Shown here piece after piece: positions 46,390 to 55,097 of a stretch of DNA of 64,000 bases. The stretch spans positions 93,812 to 157,811 of the forward strand of contig PCUU01000024.1 in NCBI GenBank assembly GCA_002786855.1, given 5' to 3'. Source of the DNA: Cytophagales bacterium CG12_big_fil_rev_8_21_14_0_65_40_12. GTDB taxonomy: Bacteria > Bacteroidota > Bacteroidia > Cytophagales > Cyclobacteriaceae. The notes under the pieces are model-generated. The model had not been told where the DNA came from and did no database searches. It saw nothing but the letters and a program-made list of their open reading frames with translations. The number at the start of each line of letters is the position of its first letter. The first letter of the stretch is position 1. The position numbers and the translations under genes are program-made.

Positions 46390-47295
46390 ATGTTAAAAAA
46401 GTCGACCTGGTTACATTTACGCATTCCGTTTAGTTACTTCCTGCTTCCGATTTATCTCTTTGGTATTTCCATAAGCCCCAACTTGAGCGAGTCAGGTTTA
46501 CTCTGGTTATTTGTAATACTGCACCTTTTTATTTATCCCGCTAGTAATGCCTTCAACAGTTATTTTGATAAGGATGAAAAGAGCATTGGCGGACTTAAAA
46601 ACCCACCTCCAGTAGATAGAAACTTATATTTTGCCGCTCAACTTTTTGATCTAATCGGACTAGGTTTGGCTATTTGGCAATTCAAAGACAATTGGAATTT
46701 GGTCGCCATGTTGGCCGTTTATATTCTTGTTTCTCGGGCTTATAGTCATCCGAACATTCGATTGAAAAAGTATGCTATTTTGAGCTGGTTCATCGCAGGA
46801 TTTTTTCAAGGAGCTTGGGTGGTTTGGTTAATTTATGTTGGGCTCAATAATTTCCCCTTTTTAAATATTTTGAAACCTCATGTGCTAATTCCTGGGCTTT
46901 TGGCCTCTGCTATTCTTTGGGGTTCTTATCCTATGACTCAGATTTATCAACATGAAGAAGATTCGAAAAGAGGAGATACTACGCTGAGTATAAAACTGGG
47001 CATCAAAGGCACTTTTCTATTTACAGGCCTTTTCTTTGGCTTAGCTTCTTTGCTTTATGTACTGTACTTCCGCGAGTATCATCAAATAAAATATGCTTGG
47101 GCTTTTTTAGGCAGTATGTCACCCGTGGTTCTGTTCTTTGGCTGGTGGTTTCTTGCTGTGATTAAAGACGAATCGAAGGCAAATTACAGCAATACAATGC
47201 GTCTAAACTTTATCTCGGCAACATGTTTAGGGGGTTTCTTTCTTTATTTCTTTTTGAACTCTACCAATGTTTTGAATGTAGTGGGAGTTTATTAA
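46390..47295 (+). CDS. UbiA family prenyltransferase
   Basis: The 301-residue membrane protein has about eight or nine hydrophobic segments. The first Asp-rich motif is NAFNSYFDKDE (Asn53 to Asp62), and the second is YQHEEDSKRGD (about residues 193-203). It should attach an isoprenoid chain to an aromatic or polyketide acceptor. The stop codon TAA lies inside the 39-bp repeat that borders cassette 2. It is divergent from the PKS gene. Confidence 0.88.
   Translation: MLKKSTWLHLRIPFSYFLLPIYLFGISISPNLSESGLLWLFVILHLFIYPASNAFNSYFDKDEKSIGGLKNPPPVDRNLYFAAQLFDLIGLGLAIWQFKDNWNLVAMLAVYILVSRAYSHPNIRLKKYAILSWFIAGFFQGAWVVWLIYVGLNNFPFLNILKPHVLIPGLLASAILWGSYPMTQIYQHEEDSKRGDTTLSIKLGIKGTFLFTGLFFGLASLLYVLYFREYHQIKYAWAFLGSMSPVVLFFGWWFLAVIKDESKANYSNTMRLNFISATCLGGFFLYFFLNSTNVLNVVGVY
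47257..47295. repeat. 39-bp direct repeat, copy 1 (left end of cassette 2)
   Basis: An exact 39-base match to 50603-50641. It covers the last 12 codons and the stop of the UbiA gene. Neighbouring bases differ (G against C at the left, C against A at the right). Confidence 0.95.
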
Positions 47296-47431
47296 CTTAA
47301 ACTGGATTTGGTAAATAATGGGCTTTTCATAATCAAATTTTAAATTGTAAAGTCACCTACCCATTGCTAAATGCGTGTGATCAACCCCTCAAGATTTCGT
47401 ACAAATAACAATCAGGTTTGAAGTTTATGCA

Positions 47432-48535
47432 TCACTCTATTATATCGGCCATATAAAGTACCACCCCATCAGAACTAGCAGTATAAAATGCCAAATCAGA
47501 CCGAGGATTGTTGATAACATATTCTACATTATCAGGCCCTTGAATAATGCCGTATGTCGACAAATCCATTGCTAAATCGACAATAAACGTCTCATATTTC
47601 TCAGAATTCTCAATAGGTTTTTTGATGTAAAAACGAAAGCCTGATTTGGTAACGTTAAAATACGAAATACCGAGGTTTGATGCTTGCTGTCTCAAAGAGA
47701 TTTCTCTTGCAAACTCTAATTCCGGAATTGTTAAAGAAATAGAGGTTAAGTACTTACTATTAACATCGAAAACATGAATGGTGGGGTCATTGTTAAAGAC
47801 TATATAACGTTTATTTTTGAATACCCCAAGTTGAAAAAAAGTTAAATTTCCCCCAATTGGCGATTCAATCAGATTACTTATGGTCATTTCTTTATTAAGA
47901 CTTCCCGTTGCACTATTAAGCGAAAATAATATACCCGCGTCTTTGTTAAATTGAACTTCCGTTTTCTCATTAAACAGAGCCATCCCTCCCCGTGTACTGA
48001 AAATATACCCTTTGCCTGTTGATAAAAAAGTATTCAAGTATAGGTACATCGGGACAGACACTTTGTTATCATCATGAAGCTCTTTTGAGTCTATTCTTTC
48101 TCCAGCAAAAGTATAGCTGACTATTTTACTTGTATTGATCTCGAACATCGAAATGTACGAGTCATCTCTGAAAAGAAAATCAATAGGTACCCCTCCATAA
48201 ATATAATTCATAGAGCTTCTCTTTTCTGTATTATTATTGGTAGTAAAGAAATTCAAAATATCTCCTTCAAGATTATATAACCTAAATGAGACGGATAATG
48301 GATTTAATAAGCCAATATGTGATTTACTAAGCTTTACCTTTGCAATATCTAAGAAGGCATCTTGACCAGTATTTAAATTGATTGTATCGCTCACCACCAT
48401 ATGTTGTTCAACTCTTTGAAAGACAGGTTTCATCTGAGTATTTTCTCGACAACCACTGAACACAAAGAGCAATAGGGCAGCAAGAAGATTAAAAGTATTT
48501 TGGCTAGAGTTGATTAACAGCGTTCTGTAATTCAT
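47432..48535 (-). CDS. six-bladed beta-propeller lipoprotein (BF3164-like), cassette 2
   Basis: The 367-residue lipoprotein has lipobox LFVFSGC (about Cys29). The mature part shows repeated strand blocks consistent with a TolB-like/BF3164 six-bladed propeller, for example NPLSVSFRLYNLEGD and GERIDSKELHDDNKV. The first 32 bp overlap the upstream CxxC lipoprotein gene, implying coupled translation. Function is unknown; Bacteroidota propeller lipoproteins of this type often cluster with short exported peptides. Confidence 0.7.
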   Translation of the reverse strand: MNYRTLLINSSQNTFNLLAALLLFVFSGCRENTQMKPVFQRVEQHMVVSDTINLNTGQDAFLDIAKVKLSKSHIGLLNPLSVSFRLYNLEGDILNFFTTNNNTEKRSSMNYIYGGVPIDFLFRDDSYISMFEINTSKIVSYTFAGERIDSKELHDDNKVSVPMYLYLNTFLSTGKGYIFSTRGGMALFNEKTEVQFNKDAGILFSLNSATGSLNKEMTISNLIESPIGGNLTFFQLGVFKNKRYIVFNNDPTIHVFDVNSKYLTSISLTIPELEFAREISLRQQASNLGISYFNVTKSGFRFYIKKPIENSEKYETFIVDLAMDLSTYGIIQGPDNVEYVINNPRSDLAFYTASSDGVVLYMADIIE

Positions 48536-48926
48536 TTAAACGAAGGGTTTTCTTGTGTATGTTATCTTTGAAAAAGGTAAATAATACAGGTTGATCAACC
48601 ACTAGATCAAACTCTAATAAGGCTCTTTGCTCATTATCCTTTATTATGTTGATCCCGTCATTTTGACCAACTATCAAATCAATCTTCTTTCTTGAGTGGG
48701 AAGAAAGTATAATCAACAAATTTTCCCTGTCGGCATTGAAGTATAAAAAATCCCTGACAACATCATCACAAGAACTACATACGTCCACATTCACAATCAC
48801 AATTTGTTTGTAGTCGTCCAAGGTTTTATCAAAAGCCTTTAAGAAAGCCACTAACCTTGACTTATTACTGTTGTCGAAACAACTTGTCACTAAGAATAAA
48901 AGAATGAAAAATTTTAAATATTTCAC
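48504..48926 (-). CDS. small lipoprotein with CxxC motif, thioredoxin-like
   Basis: The 140-residue lipoprotein has lipobox LVTSC (Cys16) and a domain of thioredoxin-like size. The motif VNVDVCSSCDD follows a hydrophobic strand IVIVNV, at the place of the thioredoxin active site. No full family match is claimed. It overlaps the DUF4221-like gene upstream by four bases and the propeller gene downstream by 32 bp. A redox role on the cysteines of the secreted peptide in the same cassette is possible but unproven. Confidence 0.65.
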   Translation of the reverse strand: MKYLKFFILLFLVTSCFDNSNKSRLVAFLKAFDKTLDDYKQIVIVNVDVCSSCDDVVRDFLYFNADRENLLIILSSHSRKKIDLIVGQNDGINIIKDNEQRALLEFDLVVDQPVLFTFFKDNIHKKTLRLNELQNAVNQL

Positions 48927-50149
48927 TTTATGATATTTTTATTTGAATCCAGTACATATACTGAATATTCCACCCTGTCCTCGTCTAGATTTTTATAGTT
49001 GGTACTAAGTCTAGGAACATAAAGCCCATTTTTACCTACAAACGAACCATAGGATCTATAAACATCTTCTGCAAAATCGACCTCTCCTATCTTTTTAAAA
49101 TCAGAATCTAGAATCACACAAGAAACAGGCTTTTGGTAATACGCAGAGGAATTCTTGTGAATTGCTGGATTATACTTTATTGGTCTTTCCAAAATTCTAT
49201 AATACACTTTTCTATACTTATCATAAATTATCTGTGTATAAAGATAATTCCCTAAGCCATCCTCCAGCGACTGAATAGAATTTGGTCTTCCTTTATAAAA
49301 CACCCTTTCTTTGTTATCCTTGTCGTATTTAGCTAAGTATACATCAAAATGATTATTAGACATATCGTAGACCCTCAATGAGTCTTCTCCGTAAAATGCA
49401 TATACAAGCTGCCCATCTTCGTTTAAAGTTTTTGTATGCAACATAGAGAACAGGTGCATACTTTTATTTTGCAACCACCGCGGAAAAGTGATAGGTAGCT
49501 CGCTAAATTCTAAGCTTTTCAGATCCAAGTAAAATTCCCCAGAATAATCAGAATTAATATTGGAGGACATGTAATAGTCAAATACCTCATATTTACTAAA
49601 AATAAGTTTGTTATGAGATAACATAGTGGGTGTGCTGGTATTTGATTGGTGATTCAAAATTGGGACAGGTCGCGAAAAATTATTTCTCGGTTCAAATGGA
49701 TGGGGATAAAAAGTATCCTTAAAATTACCTTTATAGTCTACTATAGATACATTCCTCAAATCCATTTTACTGAATACATAGATTGAGTCTAAATTTCTTA
49801 TCGTTACACCTTGAAGTTCTCTGACGGAAAAAGGCCCGTCATTTGGAATTGATACTTGGCTTAAGAGCTTAGCAGAACTTAAATCATAAAGATTAAATCC
49901 GTTTATTAAATAATTTACACTAAGTAGAACCTCAAGAGTATCGTTTTCGAAGTAAGAGACATTAAGAAATTCGTAAGACGTTTTATCGTCAAGTACAATT
50001 GAAAGTGAATCTCTTTTAATAAGGATGGTTTCATATTCCAAATTACTCCCTCCAGAAGCATTTTGAGTATCTTCACACCCAAATAACCCAAAAAACAAAG
50101 GGACAATTAGAGTCCTTTTAATTTTTAATAAACACTTTGGTCCATTCAT
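48923..50149 (-). CDS. DUF4221-like beta-propeller lipoprotein (cassette 2)
   Basis: The 408-residue lipoprotein has lipobox FFGLFGC (about Cys25). DUF4221-like features are VSIPNDGPFSVRELQGVTI and KYRKVYYRILERP. The start at 50149 precedes the signal peptide directly; the frame is open to 50191. Its strand pattern and DSIYVF-type motif resemble the lipoprotein of cassette 1, so the two cassettes share a cargo family. Surface location is inferred. Confidence 0.74.
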   Translation of the reverse strand: MNGPKCLLKIKRTLIVPLFFGLFGCEDTQNASGGSNLEYETILIKRDSLSIVLDDKTSYEFLNVSYFENDTLEVLLSVNYLINGFNLYDLSSAKLLSQVSIPNDGPFSVRELQGVTIRNLDSIYVFSKMDLRNVSIVDYKGNFKDTFYPHPFEPRNNFSRPVPILNHQSNTSTPTMLSHNKLIFSKYEVFDYYMSSNINSDYSGEFYLDLKSLEFSELPITFPRWLQNKSMHLFSMLHTKTLNEDGQLVYAFYGEDSLRVYDMSNNHFDVYLAKYDKDNKERVFYKGRPNSIQSLEDGLGNYLYTQIIYDKYRKVYYRILERPIKYNPAIHKNSSAYYQKPVSCVILDSDFKKIGEVDFAEDVYRSYGSFVGKNGLYVPRLSTNYKNLDEDRVEYSVYVLDSNKNIIK

Positions 50150-50248
50150 AAGAGAAAATATTACAAGCATAAAATTATGAATTTGGGTCAAAAGATGACT
50201 TAATAAATCATTCTAATGACCCATTCAAAAAAATCCAAGTGTTAATCA

Positions 50249-50464
50249 TCAGGGATAATTAAAAAATCCAACACAATCATATTCCGGACCAGCACAGCCT
50301 CCACCAGGCAGATCAGTCGAGTGAATCACAAAATATTCATCACAAAAGGTTATTGCTGAACCATCAGGGTAATTCATGCTTTCACATTCAAAAGCCGAAA
50401 GTGAAAAAGAAGAAATTGCGATAACTCCAAAAACCAGGAGTGTCATCTTTAGTTTTTTAATCAT
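50249..50464 (-). CDS. small secreted cysteine-rich peptide
   Basis: The 71-residue precursor has a clear signal peptide (about residues 1-24, ending SFSLSA) and a 47-residue mature part with four cysteines (CES, FCD, GCA, DCV), a Gly-rich turn and an aromatic tail GFFNYP. The ATG at 50464 is chosen over 50488 because it starts with the basic MIKKLK head of the signal. It resembles in layout, not in sequence that I can align, the NVEALA-type exported peptides found beside propeller lipoproteins in Bacteroides. It is first in the cassette 2 operon. Confidence 0.65.
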   Translation of the reverse strand: MIKKLKMTLLVFGVIAISSFSLSAFECESMNYPDGSAITFCDEYFVIHSTDLPGGGCAGPEYDCVGFFNYP

Positions 50465-50602
50465 AATTGTAATTTTTAAGTTAAACATAAACTCCTAATA
50501 AGTTACGTTAGAATAGTTGTCAATTCCAAATTTAATCCCAACTCATCTCGTAAATTTCTTTTTACTCATGTTTCTTGATGGATTTTTCATTACTTATTAC
50601 TC

Positions 50603-50641
50603 AACTCTACCAATGTTTTGAATGTAGTGGGAGTTTATTAA
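50603..50641. repeat. 39-bp direct repeat, copy 2 (right end of cassette 2)
   Basis: Exact match to 47257-47295 in the same orientation. It contains the oxidoreductase stop codon (reverse complement of TTA, 50638-50640) overlapping the TAA that was the prenyltransferase stop. Confidence 0.95.
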
Positions 50642-51750
50642 AACGGTTGACCATGTGTGTTTTTCATCACTTTGTTAGCAAACCAAGGTGAGTTCTTCAT
50701 CAACCTTAAGGCGATTTCGCTGGTAAATTTAGAGCCGAATAATGTTTGCGTTTGCCTCCCAACCCAAAGCCTTCTTTTGAAAGTGGCATTCCATCTTTCC
50801 GTGTATTGAGCCTCAAGTTTAGCCCTGTCTATAACTCCGTTATTGCAGTTTTCAACAATAGTGTCTGAAAGCATTTTAGCCGAATGAATGGCCATTGCCA
50901 TGCCGTTTCCACAAAGTGGGGTAATCAGACCAGCAGTATCGCCCGACATTAAAATGTGGTTTTCGATTAAGTTTTTGGGCCTGAAAGAAAAGGCATTGAT
51001 GACCACCGGTTTTTCGAAAAGGAAATCAGAGTTTTCAAAAATAGATTTAAGAAATGGATTCTTCTTAAGTTTTTGATCTTCCATTACTTCGATTGACCCA
51101 GCCGATTTTAAATCGGCTCTTCTGCCCAAATAGCAAAGATTAAATTTATCGTCTTCAATGGCGCTGATACCGCAATAACCTCCCTCAAAATTATGCAAGG
51201 CGACCAAATTTTTGGGGTAATCCGTTTTGATATGATATTTCACACCAATAAAAGGCGCTTCATCATTCACATGCGATCGCCCAAGCTTTTTATCCAACAC
51301 CCCGTTTTTGCCATATGCCCCAATGACCAAATCCGCTGTAAATTCTTCTGAATTAGTAGTTGTGAGCTGAAATTTATTATCGGTAAAGCTGACATTCGAA
51401 ACCGTGCAATTCTCATGAACTAATGCGCCACTGGCTTTAGCCAAATTCACCAAATGATGATCCAAAACATACCGGCTGATGCCAAATCCACCCAAATCCA
51501 AAGGCATTTCAATGCTTTTGCCATTGACCGAAGAAAATTGAAATTGAGTGATTGAAGAAGGTGTAATGTGAACGGGTAGTAGCCCTTCACTTTCTAAAAA
51601 AGGTAACACCTCATTAGATATATATTCTCCACAAACTTTGTGAAATGGGTACTGCTTTTTTTCATAAAGACTGACTTCAAAACCCTTGCTAGACAGCAAG
51701 ATAGCATTTACCAAACCTGCCAATCCACCTCCGATTATTGCTATTTTCAT
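50638..51750 (-). CDS. FAD-dependent oxidoreductase, geranylgeranyl-reductase-like
   Basis: The 370-residue flavoprotein has an N-terminal dinucleotide-binding motif IIGGGLAGLVNAILLSSKG, a KVCGEYIS motif near residue 38 and a second FAD site MSGDTAGLITPLCGNGMAMA near residue 270. It belongs to the geranylgeranyl reductase/monooxygenase family and could oxidise or saturate the prenylated polyketide. It would converge with the UbiA gene with overlapping stops if cassette 2 were absent. It is the fourth gene of the PKS locus. Confidence 0.87.
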   Translation of the reverse strand: MKIAIIGGGLAGLVNAILLSSKGFEVSLYEKKQYPFHKVCGEYISNEVLPFLESEGLLPVHITPSSITQFQFSSVNGKSIEMPLDLGGFGISRYVLDHHLVNLAKASGALVHENCTVSNVSFTDNKFQLTTTNSEEFTADLVIGAYGKNGVLDKKLGRSHVNDEAPFIGVKYHIKTDYPKNLVALHNFEGGYCGISAIEDDKFNLCYLGRRADLKSAGSIEVMEDQKLKKNPFLKSIFENSDFLFEKPVVINAFSFRPKNLIENHILMSGDTAGLITPLCGNGMAMAIHSAKMLSDTIVENCNNGVIDRAKLEAQYTERWNATFKRRLWVGRQTQTLFGSKFTSEIALRLMKNSPWFANKVMKNTHGQPF

Positions 51751-51859
51751 AGATTATTATTTCCCCCTTTTATACCAATGTCTTGCCATTCAAATAATAT
51801 GGCATTCTGCATCCATTTTTTGACCTTAGTTTAACCCAAATAATTAAACTATTTATAGA

Positions 51860-54388
51860 ATGAAAAAGATTATGCTGAATTCGCAAAAACTTTTAACAGT
51901 GATTGCGGCATTCTCTTTCTTATTTGTGGGCATAACGCAAACATCAATTGCGCAAAGGCGAAACAAAAAAGATGAGAAAACTGTGGCGGCTACCCCGCCA
52001 GCTAAACCTGAGGCCAAACCAAAGCCTAAAAAAGGAGAACCAAAACCATACTCGGAAGTTATCACAAAAGATGCTGTTTCTGACGAAGGTCTTTTCACCG
52101 TTCATAAAGTTGAGGACAAATATTTCTTCGAAATCCCGAATAGCATACTCAACAGAGATATGCTTATGGTTACTCGTATTGCCAAAACAGCCACAGGGCT
52201 AGGTTTCGGTGGTGGAAAAACCAATGAGCAAATGTTAAGATGGGAAAGGTTTGAAAATAGGATCCTCTTAAAGATCATCTCTACAACGAACACTGCTGCG
52301 GATTCTCTGCCAATAAGTGAGGCGGTAAAAAACTCAAACCTAGAGCCAATATTGGCGAGCTTCGATATTGAGGCATTGTCTAAGGATTCATCAGGAGTCG
52401 TGATCGATGCTACTTCGCTTTTGACTAGCGATATCAAACCACTTGGTCTGCCTAATGGAAGTAGAACTCAATACAGAGTTACTCGATTGGACGATAAAAG
52501 ATCGTACATCACAAGAGTAAGCAGTTATCCAGAAAATATCGAATTGCGTCATGTTAAAACTTACTTGGCCAGTGCTCCTCCTTCAAACAATGCAGAAGGT
52601 ACAATTACTGTTGAAATGAGTAACTCCATGATTCTTTTACCTGAAGTTCCGATGCAAAGAAGGCTTTATGATGAAAGAGTTGGATGGTTTGGTAGAGGCA
52701 CCACAGACTACGGTTTGCCTGTTCAACAGTCAAAAACAATCCGATATTTGGACAGATGGAGATTGGAAGTACGCGATGAAGACATGGAAAAATTCAAAAG
52801 AGGAGAATTAGTTGTTCCGAAAAAACAAATCGTTTATTACATCGACAGAGCTACTCCAAAAGAATGGGTACAAGCAATCAAAGATGGTATAGAAGATTGG
52901 CAAGTAGCTTTCGAGCGTGCTGGTTTCAAAGAAGCCATCATTGCTAAAGAAGCACCAACGAAAGAAGAAGATCCAGATTGGAGTCCAGAAGATGTGAGAT
53001 ATTCTACTGTACGATATTTAGCTTCTCCAATTCCAAACGCCAATGGTCCTCACGTAAGCGATCCACGTTCTGGTGAAATTTTAGAAAGTGATATCAACTG
53101 GTACCACAACGTAATGACTTTATTGAGAAGATGGTTCTTTGTTCAAACAGCCGCCATCAATCCACAAGCTCAAATGCCAGAATTTGATGATGTTGTAATG
53201 TCTCGTTTGATTCGTTTTGTGTCTTCTCACGAAGTAGGCCATACTTTGGGTTTACCACATAACTTCGGTTCTTCTGTTGCTTATCCTGTTGATTCTTTGC
53301 GTTCAGCAACATTTACAGCTAAAATGGGAACTGCACCTTCGATCATGGATTATGCTCGATTTAACTATATCGCGCAGCCAGAAGATAAAGGAGTGGCTTT
53401 GATGCCAGAAGTAGGTGAATACGACAAATACGCTATTGCTTGGGGTTACCGACCAATTCTTGAAGCTAAGTCTCCAGAAGCTGAATTACCAACTTTGAGA
53501 AAATGGATCGAAGACAAAAAAGGTGATCCGATGTACAGATACGGAAGACAGGGTAACAACAACGATTACACTGCTCAAAGTGAAGACTTAGGTGATAATG
53601 CCATGAAAGCAAGTACCTATGGTATCAAAAACCTGAAAGTCATCATGAACAACTTGCAGAAATGGACTTACGTTCCAGGTTCGGATTATTCTGAATTAGA
53701 AGAAATGTATGGTGAAGTTCAGTCACAATTCAACCGTTATATGGGTCATGTTGGCCGCTATGTTGGTGGAGTAAAAGAAGATTACAAAACTGCAGATCAA
53801 GCAGGTGTTGTTTATACTCATGCTCCAAAAGAATTGCAAAAAGACGCGATCAGATTCTTGAATGCTGAGTTGTTCAATACGCCAATGTGGATTCTTGATA
53901 CTGAAATCATCAATAGACTGCAAGATTACGGTGCTGTTGAAGATATGCGTTCAATGCAAGAAAGAACGCTTTACTCAGTTTTAGAGTGGAGAAAATTAGG
54001 CCGAGTTATCGAAAACGAAACCTTGAACGGTGCGAAGAATGCTTATGGCATCCTTGATCTTTTCACTGACCTTCGCAATGGTATCTGGTCTGAGCTTGCT
54101 GCTGGTAAAACAATCGATACCTACAGAAGAAACTTACAAAGGGCCTATATCGAAAGATTAGAAACACTTCTTACAGGAGAATTAGCTCCTGCTCCTGCTC
54201 AATTCAGGGCCTTTATTGGTCCTGGTATCGATGCAAGTCAATCTGATATTCGCCCAGTAGTTCGTGCTGAATTGAAAACTCTTCAGTCTAGAATCCAAGC
54301 TGCTATTCCAAGAACTTCAGACAGAATGTCTAAGATTCACTTAGAAGATGCTTTGGAAAGAGTTAAAATGCTTTTAGATCCTAAATAA
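51860..54388 (+). CDS. zinc-dependent metalloprotease (DUF5117/DUF5118 type)
   Basis: The 842-residue exported protein has a signal peptide (about residues 1-32), a basic/Pro-rich linker, a DUF5118 region followed by DUF5117, and a metzincin-type active site HEVGHTLGLPHNF starting at residue 457. The C-terminal half contains a helical region. The HExxH with downstream Gly and His fits an extended zinc peptidase of the Bacteroidota. Its target is unknown. A terminator follows 18 bp after the stop. Confidence 0.9.
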   Translation: MKKIMLNSQKLLTVIAAFSFLFVGITQTSIAQRRNKKDEKTVAATPPAKPEAKPKPKKGEPKPYSEVITKDAVSDEGLFTVHKVEDKYFFEIPNSILNRDMLMVTRIAKTATGLGFGGGKTNEQMLRWERFENRILLKIISTTNTAADSLPISEAVKNSNLEPILASFDIEALSKDSSGVVIDATSLLTSDIKPLGLPNGSRTQYRVTRLDDKRSYITRVSSYPENIELRHVKTYLASAPPSNNAEGTITVEMSNSMILLPEVPMQRRLYDERVGWFGRGTTDYGLPVQQSKTIRYLDRWRLEVRDEDMEKFKRGELVVPKKQIVYYIDRATPKEWVQAIKDGIEDWQVAFERAGFKEAIIAKEAPTKEEDPDWSPEDVRYSTVRYLASPIPNANGPHVSDPRSGEILESDINWYHNVMTLLRRWFFVQTAAINPQAQMPEFDDVVMSRLIRFVSSHEVGHTLGLPHNFGSSVAYPVDSLRSATFTAKMGTAPSIMDYARFNYIAQPEDKGVALMPEVGEYDKYAIAWGYRPILEAKSPEAELPTLRKWIEDKKGDPMYRYGRQGNNNDYTAQSEDLGDNAMKASTYGIKNLKVIMNNLQKWTYVPGSDYSELEEMYGEVQSQFNRYMGHVGRYVGGVKEDYKTADQAGVVYTHAPKELQKDAIRFLNAELFNTPMWILDTEIINRLQDYGAVEDMRSMQERTLYSVLEWRKLGRVIENETLNGAKNAYGILDLFTDLRNGIWSELAAGKTIDTYRRNLQRAYIERLETLLTGELAPAPAQFRAFIGPGIDASQSDIRPVVRAELKTLQSRIQAAIPRTSDRMSKIHLEDALERVKMLLDPK

Positions 54389-54405
54389 GGATTGATCATA
54401 CAATA

Positions 54406-54440
54406 GAAAAGCCTTGGAGAGTAATCTTCAAGGCTTTTTT
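54406..54440 (+). terminator. rho-independent terminator
   Basis: GAAAAGCCTTG (54406-54416) pairs with CAAGGCTTTTTT (54429-54440), with an AGA/TCT extension into the loop. The T-run suits plus-strand termination after the metalloprotease; the A-run on the other side would also allow minus-strand termination. Confidence 0.8.
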
Positions 54441-54468
54441 GTTTAGCATACGGTAGCAATAAGTCCGT

Positions 54469-54816
54469 TTATATTTTTCTGATTCTTATTTTGTCAATAG
54501 TTATTGTCGTAAACTTCCCGAATAACTCATTCCCTTTTTGCTGTACAAGCTCCACGAGCATTTCTGTAATTCTTGCCATGTCTGAATGCTTATATCTTAA
54601 GAAGATAACACTAACATCTCTTTCCTTATGGGCGTAAACCCATTCTCCAAAGTCCTTGTCTTCTGTCACGATAATTCTTCTTGGCTCTTTTGAGAATTCA
54701 ATAACTTCTGCATCAGATATGCCAGAGAGATTGTTGGCAATTGAATAAACTTCTATTCCATCATTTGCAAGTGCTTTTTGAATACTTAATGGAATATTCT
54801 CGTCTGCCAGAATCAT
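54469..54816 (-). CDS. DUF5615 PIN-like toxin
   Basis: The 115-residue protein has the PIN-like pattern of DUF5615: an N-terminal acidic cluster ILADENIP, then GISDAEVIEFS, then IIVTEDKDFGEWVY. These acidic residues would bind metal in an RNase-type toxin. It overlaps the stop of the DUF433 gene by four bases, as expected for this toxin-antitoxin type. Confidence 0.88.
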   Translation of the reverse strand: MILADENIPLSIQKALANDGIEVYSIANNLSGISDAEVIEFSKEPRRIIVTEDKDFGEWVYAHKERDVSVIFLRYKHSDMARITEMLVELVQQKGNELFGKFTTITIDKIRIRKI

Positions 54817-55052
54817 AGTTTGGTAACAAGGACCTCTTCATTGGCGATTCGTTCAGAAGCATAGTAAAGCGCAGCTAGTATATCTTCCCTTTTAAGGTGA
54901 GGGTACATCGATAGAAGTTCTTCAATATTAGCACCTTCAGATAGCTTCTTTAAAATAAGCTCAACCGTAATTCTAGTCCCCTTAATGACTGGTTTGCCCA
55001 AAAGAATTTTGTAATCGGAAGTTATGCGCTCCTGGTAATTCATGGTTTTCAT
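54813..55052 (-). CDS. DUF433 antitoxin
   Basis: The 79-residue protein has the DUF433 winged-helix pattern: GKPVIKGTRITVELILKKLSEG followed by IEELLSMYPHLKREDILAALYYA. It precedes the DUF5615 toxin and is translationally coupled to it by ATGA. It should bind both toxin and operator DNA. An in-frame ATG three codons downstream (55043) is an equally good start. Confidence 0.9.
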   Translation of the reverse strand: MKTMNYQERITSDYKILLGKPVIKGTRITVELILKKLSEGANIEELLSMYPHLKREDILAALYYASERIANEEVLVTKL

Positions 55053-55060
55053 AAACTAAA

Positions 55061-55097
55061 GTAACGAAGATTGAAGAGTGTTACAATTCGTAACGAA
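55061..55097 (-). promoter_or_regulatory. candidate operator of the DUF433/DUF5615 pair
   Basis: GTAACGAA occurs at 55061-55068 and 55090-55097. The second copy is part of the odd palindrome GTTAC-AATTC-GTAAC (55080-55094). The first copy lies 8 bp upstream of the DUF433 start. Confidence 0.4.

Larger units (their letters stand above)
47296..50602 (-). mobile_element. inserted lipoprotein/peptide cassette 2
   Basis: This 3307-bp segment separates two genes that would otherwise converge with overlapping stop codons. It holds four minus-strand ORFs: secreted Cys peptide, DUF4221-like lipoprotein, CxxC lipoprotein and a second propeller lipoprotein. Spot counts give 18-20 G+C per 60 bases inside (49501-49560 and 47821-47880), against 26 and 30 in neighbouring host genes (46441-46500 and 50881-50940). 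No transposase, integrase or terminal inverted repeat was seen, so the term mobile element is inference from the repeats. Confidence 0.6.

Noticed and set aside
47296..50602. Integrative element with tyrosine integrase for cassette 2
   Set aside because: The gene-end direct repeats resemble att sites, but no integrase is encoded inside; only an enzyme acting from elsewhere would fit.
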